Origin: Streptomyces sp. NBC_01255
GTDB taxonomy: Bacteria > Actinomycetota > Actinomycetes > Streptomycetales > Streptomycetaceae
Reading direction: 5' to 3'
DNA: 64,000 nt
Assembly (NCBI RefSeq): GCF_036226445.1
Contig: NZ_CP108474.1
Coordinates: forward strand, 2,294,001-2,358,000
Part shown: in pieces, positions 60,021 through 64,000 of the stretch
Position numbering within the stretch: the stretch's first letter is position 1
How the letters are laid out: every line of letters starts with the position of its first letter
Program-made: the position numbers and the translations under genes
Notes under the pieces: generated by a model
The model's database searches: none
What the model was told of the DNA's origin: nothing
What the model saw: the letters and a program-made list of their open reading frames with translations, nothing else

Positions 60021-60125
60021 ACACACGCACGAAAGCTGTGACACCGCAGGATGTCGCGGCGCACGTGACAGGCCGAAACTCGGTGCCCAGGCGTTCCGCC
60101 GCACCGCACCGAAGGAGCCGCTGGT

Positions 60126-61490
60126 ATGACCGAGCACAACCCGCATACGTACATCGACTACGCCGACCGCGTCTGGCGGGGCGAGGAGAGCCTGCTTCCG
60201 CACCTCACGGGCGCGTTCACGTCCGGAGAGCTGATCCCGGTCCGTGACCGGATCGGCTTCTTCCCGGCCTTCGCCAACGTGGCCGCGTTCGACACGGGCG
60301 CGGGCCTCGTCCTGGTCGACTCCGGCGACCTCCGCACCGCCGGGTTGCTGCACACGGCGGTCCGCGCCTTCAGTCCGGACCCGGTCCGTGCCGTCGTCTA
60401 CACGCACGGCCACGTCGACCACGTCTTCGGGGTCGCTCCCTTCGACGCCGAGCCCGTACGGCCGGAGGTGATCGCCCACGAGGCGGTGGCCGCCCGCTTC
60501 GACCGGTACGTGGAGACCTCGGGCTACAACTCCTGGATCAACCGGCGCCAGTTCGGCGTGCCGGGCCTCGAATGGCCGACGGAGTACCGCTACCCGGACA
60601 CGACGTACCGGGACCGGCTGACCGTCCGTCACGGCGAGTTGACGTTCGAGCTGTTCCACGCGCGCGGGGAGACGGACGACCACACCTATGTGTGGGTGCC
60701 GGAGCTCAAAACCCTCTGCACGGGTGATCTCTTCATCTGGAACTCCCCCAACGCCGGCAACCCGCAGAAGGTGCAGCGCTACCCGGAGGAGTGGGCGCGG
60801 GCGCTGCGCGCCATGGGCGAGCTGGGCGCCGAGGTCCTGCTGCCAGGCCACGGCATCCCGATCGTCGGCGCGGACCGTGTGGCGACGGCCCTCGACGATA
60901 CGGCGACCCTGCTCGAATCGCTCTGCTCGCAGACCCGTGACCTGATGAACGCGGGGCTGCGGCTCGACGCGGTCATCCACGGCGTGAAGGTCCCCGCCGA
61001 GCTGCTCGCGAAGCCGTACCTCCACCCCGCCTACGACGAGCCGGAGTTCGTCGTCCGGAACCTGTGGCGGCTGTGGGGCGGCTGGTACGACCAGAACCCG
61101 GCGAACCTGAAGCCGGCGCCGGAGGCCGCGGTCGCCGCCGAGCTGGCCGACGCGGCGGGCGGGGCGCGCGCCCTCGCCGAGCGGGCGGCCCGGCTCCTGG
61201 ACGAGGGCGATCCGCGGCTGGCCTCGCACCTGGCGGAGACGGCCGCGCTCGCGGCCCCCGAGGACGTCGAGGTGGCCCGGATCCGGGCCCGGGTGTACGA
61301 GGCGCGGGCCGGCCACGAGACATCGACGATGGCGCGCGGGGTCTTCCACTGGGCGGCGGCGGAGTCCGCGGCGGTGGCCGAGGGCACGGACGTGACGACG
61401 GAGCTGACCCGGTCGGCGGCCGGGCGCGAGCGGGCCGCCGGCGCGATCAGCGTGGGTGTGGTCGCGGACGAGGACCTGTGCTGCGGATGA
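60126..61490 (+). CDS. Alkylsulfatase-like metallo-beta-lactamase-fold hydrolase
   Basis: A 454-residue MBL-fold enzyme. The metal motif is VVYTHGHVDHVFG (H94, H96, D98, H99). Later metal ligands lie in HARGETDDHTYVWV (H170s), LCTGDLFIW and LLPGHGIPI. The C-terminal third (about 290-400) looks like the alkylsulfatase dimerisation domain (YDEPEFVVRNLWRLWGGWYD). The usual SCP2-like C-terminal domain of SdsA1 is missing. AAGGAG precedes the ATG. It is coupled by an ATGA overlap to an MFS transporter. It is divergent from a PucR/CdaR-like regulator. Confidence 0.85.
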   Translation: MTEHNPHTYIDYADRVWRGEESLLPHLTGAFTSGELIPVRDRIGFFPAFANVAAFDTGAGLVLVDSGDLRTAGLLHTAVRAFSPDPVRAVVYTHGHVDHVFGVAPFDAEPVRPEVIAHEAVAARFDRYVETSGYNSWINRRQFGVPGLEWPTEYRYPDTTYRDRLTVRHGELTFELFHARGETDDHTYVWVPELKTLCTGDLFIWNSPNAGNPQKVQRYPEEWARALRAMGELGAEVLLPGHGIPIVGADRVATALDDTATLLESLCSQTRDLMNAGLRLDAVIHGVKVPAELLAKPYLHPAYDEPEFVVRNLWRLWGGWYDQNPANLKPAPEAAVAAELADAAGGARALAERAARLLDEGDPRLASHLAETAALAAPEDVEVARIRARVYEARAGHETSTMARGVFHWAAAESAAVAEGTDVTTELTRSAAGRERAAGAISVGVVADEDLCCG

Positions 61491-62827
61491 GCGGGCCTCT
61501 GCGAGGCGCCGGAGCCGCGAAGCGCGTGACGGCGCAGGTCAGCCCCTGGGGGACCACCTGGCTGCTGCTCGGGTTCATGCTGGTCAATTTCGCGGACAAG
61601 GCCGTCCTCGGGCTCGCCGGGCCGGACATCATGCGCGAGTTCGGCATCACCCGGCAGGAGTTCGGGGCGGCACAGGCGGCGTTCTTCGCGCTCTTCTCGG
61701 TCTCGGCGCTCGCCGTGTCGGCCCTGACGAAGAAGGTGCGGACCTCGGTCCTGCTGCTCGGGATGGCCCTGCTGTGGTCGGCGGCCCAACTGCCGATGGT
61801 GTGGGCCGCCGCCGGGTTCGGGACGCTGGTCCTCACGCGCGTGCTGCTCGGCGCGGCGGAGGGTCCGGCGGCCCCGGTCGCGGTCCACCATCTGCACGGC
61901 TGGTTCGGGCAGCGGGACCGGAACCTCCCGACGGCCGTCCTGATGGTGGGCGCGGCCGCCGGGGTCGCGGTCGCCGCGCCCGTCCTGTCCGCGGTGATCT
62001 CGGGGTGGGGCTGGCGCTGGGCCTTCGGCACGGTCGGCGTCATCGGCCTGGTCTGGGCGGTGTTGTGGCGCCGGTACGGCTCCGAGGGGCCGCTCGCGCC
62101 GCCGGTCGGTCCGGCCGCGCTGCGCACCGACGGGGAGGAGGCCGCGACGCGGGAGGTGCCGCTGCGCAGGATCCTGCTGAGCGGCACGTTCCTGACCGCG
62201 AGCGTGGGGTCGTTCGCCGCGTACTGGCTGATGAGCTCGAAGCTGACCTGGCTGCCGGACTACCTGGAGACGGTCCTCGGCTGGGACGCGCACCGTGCCG
62301 GTCTGATGGTGGGCGCGGGAGCCGTCGCCAACGGCGTCGTCCTGCTGGTGCACGGCGTGGTCGCGCAGCGGTCGGCCCGGCGCGGACGCCCCGGGCGCCT
62401 CCCCGCGGGGGCGGGCGCCGGGGTGCTGCTCCTGCTCTCGGCCGCGGCGGTGACGGTCTTCGCGACGGCGGGAGCGGACTGGCTGCGGGTGCCGATGATG
62501 TTCGGCCCGATGGCCCTCGCGCTGCCGATGATGACCGTGAGCCAGACGGCGGTCGCCCGGATCACCCCGCCCGCGCAGCGCGGGGTGGTGCTCGGCGCCG
62601 TGGTGTGCGTCTTCGCACTGGGCGGGGTCCTGGCGCCGCTGGTCCTCGGCGGGATCGTCGACGCGGGCGCGACGACGGCCCAGGGGTACGAGAACGGCTG
62701 GCTGTTCACGGCCGGTCTGCTCGCGGTGGCGGGCGCCCTGACGGCCCTGTTCCTCCGCCCGGAGCGGGACGCGGACCGGCTGGGGGTCCCGGAGACTCCG
62801 TCGTTGGGGGTCCCGGTGGCGCACTGA
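61487..62827 (+). CDS. MFS transporter (anion:cation symporter-like)
   Basis: A 446-residue major facilitator with about 12 helices. MLVNFADKAVLGLAGPDIMR on the first helix and LLGAAEGPAAPVAVHHLHGW on the fourth match the ACS/phthalate-permease group, which takes up organic acids. It starts inside the upstream hydrolase stop (ATGA), implying that its substrate is that enzyme's substrate or product. The C-terminal tail (VPETPSLGVPVAH) comes from a repeated GGGGGTCCCGG sequence that continues past the stop. Confidence 0.87.
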   Translation: MSGPLRGAGAAKRVTAQVSPWGTTWLLLGFMLVNFADKAVLGLAGPDIMREFGITRQEFGAAQAAFFALFSVSALAVSALTKKVRTSVLLLGMALLWSAAQLPMVWAAAGFGTLVLTRVLLGAAEGPAAPVAVHHLHGWFGQRDRNLPTAVLMVGAAAGVAVAAPVLSAVISGWGWRWAFGTVGVIGLVWAVLWRRYGSEGPLAPPVGPAALRTDGEEAATREVPLRRILLSGTFLTASVGSFAAYWLMSSKLTWLPDYLETVLGWDAHRAGLMVGAGAVANGVVLLVHGVVAQRSARRGRPGRLPAGAGAGVLLLLSAAAVTVFATAGADWLRVPMMFGPMALALPMMTVSQTAVARITPPAQRGVVLGAVVCVFALGGVLAPLVLGGIVDAGATTAQGYENGWLFTAGLLAVAGALTALFLRPERDADRLGVPETPSLGVPVAH

Positions 62828-62853
62828 CAGGGGGTCCCGGTGGCCCACTGATG
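62806..62853. repeat. 24-bp tandem duplication over the MFS stop codon
   Basis: Units 62806-62829 and 62830-62853 (GGGGGTCCCGGTGGC followed by SCACTGA). Both contain TGA in the same frame; the first is the real stop. Confidence 0.85.
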
Positions 62854-62909
62854 AGTGGCCCTGGTGGCCCGGGGACGAGGGACCCCGATGGCCCAGGGAC
62901 GAGGGCTCC

Positions 62910-62945
62910 GTACGGGCCCGGGGCTCACCAGCCCAGGGCCCGTAC
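62910..62945. terminator. Hairpin between the MFS gene and azlD, containing the azlD stop
   Basis: A perfect 10-bp outer stem (62910-62919 with 62936-62945) plus a five-base inner stem and a CACC loop. The azlD stop codon (62925-62927) lies in the apex, so its last codons are one arm. Confidence 0.75.
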
Positions 62946-63242
62946 CCCCGCTGTGACGGCGACGGCCACACCCACGACGACCAGGAACGGGGCGCGCAGG
63001 ACGAGCGCGAGGGCGGCGGCCGCGAGTCCGGCGGCCCGGGCATCCAGGACGAGGGAGGCGCCCGTGGCGAACGTCTGCTGCGCGGTGAGCGCGGCCAGGA
63101 GGGCGACGGGGAGCAGCGCCGCCAGCCGTTGGACGAGCGGTCGTTCCAGTGCGCCCGCGGGGACGAGCAGGCCGAGGAGCTTGACCAGGTAGCACCCGAC
63201 GGCGGTCAGGCCGATCGCGATCCACACGTGCGTCGTGTTCAT
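62925..63242 (-). CDS. azlD: AzlD-type branched-chain amino-acid exporter small subunit
   Basis: A 105-residue membrane protein with four helices, the small partner of AzlC (YgaH-like). Seen: TAVGCYLVKLLGLLVPAGAL and VQRLAALLPVALLAALTAQQ. The start lies in an ATGA overlap with azlC, so the two are translated together. Confidence 0.9.
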   Translation of the reverse strand: MNTTHVWIAIGLTAVGCYLVKLLGLLVPAGALERPLVQRLAALLPVALLAALTAQQTFATGASLVLDARAAGLAAAALALVLRAPFLVVVGVAVAVTAGVRALGW

Positions 63243-63982
63243 CGGGGGGCTTCCTCTCGTCCGGTCGGGGACATACGACGGCCCTGGAACCACAGCACCA
63301 GGGGCGCGGCGAGCGCCGCCGCGAGGACCGGGACGCCGGCGGGCAGGACGGGGAGCAGTCCGAGGCCGAGCAGGACGGCGATGCCGGCGGTGGCACGCTC
63401 GGTCGCCGACTTCAGCATGGGGGCGAGCAGGGCCAGGAAGACGGCGGGTCCGGCGGCGTCCAGGCCCCAGGCGGCGGTGTCGCCGATCGCCTCGGCGCCG
63501 AGCGCCCCGAGGAACGTGGTGAGGTTCCACAGGGCGTACAGCGTGAGACCGGTGAGGGTGAAGCCGAGGCGCGCGGCCCGCCGGGACGGCTGGGCGAGCG
63601 CGACCGCCGTGGTCTCGTCGATCACCCAGTGCGCGGCGAACGGCCTGACGGCCTTCGGCAGGGCGAGGAGCTGGGAGAGCCGCAGCCCGTAGAAGGCGTT
63701 GCGCGTGCCCAGGAAGAAGGCCCCGGCGGCGGCCGTGAAGGGGTTGCCGCCCGCGGCCAGCGCGCCGACGAGGGCGAACTGCGAGGCGCCCGTGAAGACG
63801 AGCAGGCTGAGCACGCAGGTCTGCAGGAGGGTGAGGCCGGCGCCGGCCGAGGTCACGCCGAAGGCGAAGCCGGAGAGTCCGACGGCGACGCCGACGCCGA
63901 GGGCGTCGCGGACGACGGCCGCGTCGGGCTTCGCCCGTGCGCCGTCGTCCCGTATGACGGGAGGTGCTGTCTGTTCTGCCAC
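63239..63982 (-). CDS. azlC: AzlC-type branched-chain amino-acid exporter large subunit
   Basis: A 247-residue AzlC/YgaZ-family protein: GFAFGVTSAGAGLTLLQTCV, LVFTGASQFALVGALAAGGN and GTRNAFYGLRLSQLL are the family blocks, with HWVIDETTAVALAQ following. About five or six helices. It starts with GTG at 63982 without a clear binding site, only 18 bases from the window end. It is operonic with azlD. Regulator not visible. Confidence 0.92.
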   Translation of the reverse strand: MAEQTAPPVIRDDGARAKPDAAVVRDALGVGVAVGLSGFAFGVTSAGAGLTLLQTCVLSLLVFTGASQFALVGALAAGGNPFTAAAGAFFLGTRNAFYGLRLSQLLALPKAVRPFAAHWVIDETTAVALAQPSRRAARLGFTLTGLTLYALWNLTTFLGALGAEAIGDTAAWGLDAAGPAVFLALLAPMLKSATERATAGIAVLLGLGLLPVLPAGVPVLAAALAAPLVLWFQGRRMSPTGREEAPR

Positions 63983-64000
63983 GTCAGGGACGTTACGTAC

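Overview
The window is a piece of a high-GC actinobacterial chromosome, almost certainly a Streptomyces or close relative. Third codon positions are nearly all G or C, GTG starts are common, ribosome binding sites are purine-rich, and secreted proteins and DegS/NarL-type two-component pairs are abundant. The gene order lexA, dinG, siderophore genes, hflX, M1 peptidase, rshA, dapF, miaA, miaB, gluABCD, cysteine dioxygenase, recX/recA agrees with what I remember of the lexA-recA interval of Streptomyces coelicolor. That makes most of the window conserved backbone, with a few accessory patches. I see no tRNA or rRNA gene, CRISPR array, prophage or intact transposon.

Layout. 1-2.7 kb: end of lexA and a convergent DinG-type helicase. 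2.7-8.7 kb: a four-gene NRPS-independent siderophore operon (aminotransferase, two IucA/IucC synthetases, N-acyltransferase) on the minus strand. 9.1-11.5 kb: twin lipoprotein serine proteases. 11.6-23.1 kb: housekeeping genes (hflX, an M1 peptidase, rshA, dapF, miaA, miaB) with small orphan genes between. 23.2-25.2 kb: a DeoR / DUF4406 / Nudix cassette. 25.3-30.5 kb: DedA, a two-component system, a YCII-LuxR fusion regulator, an EamA exporter and a LysR regulator. 30.6-37.9 kb: a secreted-protein locus. Three exported proteins lie on the minus strand, two of which share a beta-rich domain with candidate aerolysin-like features. They diverge from three tandem secreted seven-bladed RCC1-type propellers on the plus strand. 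38-41.2 kb: a TAXI solute receptor and an OmpR-type two-component system. 41.5-44.8 kb: the glutamate ABC transporter operon. 45-48 kb: an FAD monooxygenase, then a cysteine-codon leader peptide, cysteine dioxygenase and rhodanese. 48-49.9 kb: recX-recA with an SOS box inside the promoter. 50-57.8 kb: an SGNH hydrolase, a NarL-type system, cytochrome bd oxidase with an unusually short CydB, an AI-2E-type membrane protein and DUF3046. 57.8-64 kb: a toroid-like protein, a PucR/CdaR-like regulator divergent from an alkylsulfatase-like hydrolase and its MFS partner, and azlCD.

How the parts relate. The SOS core (lexA, recA, recX, a DinG helicase) brackets the window, and the recA promoter carries a LexA site. 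Cysteine breakdown (dioxygenase, rhodanese) sits behind a small ORF ending in cysteine codons, so it is probably controlled by cysteine supply. The secreted locus at 30.6-37.9 kb is the best candidate for an undescribed system: a carbohydrate-binding-like plus pore-like protein, a pore-like partner, a cysteine-rich coiled-coil protein, and three propellers of the fold used by the Streptomyces beta-lactamase inhibitor BLIP-II.

A second, DNA-level theme is a set of short tandem duplications lying on or just beyond stop codons (miaB, the 27.2 kb response regulator, the 30.6 kb secreted gene, rhodanese, cydB, the MFS gene), with related repeats inside the last codons of dapF and the monooxygenase.
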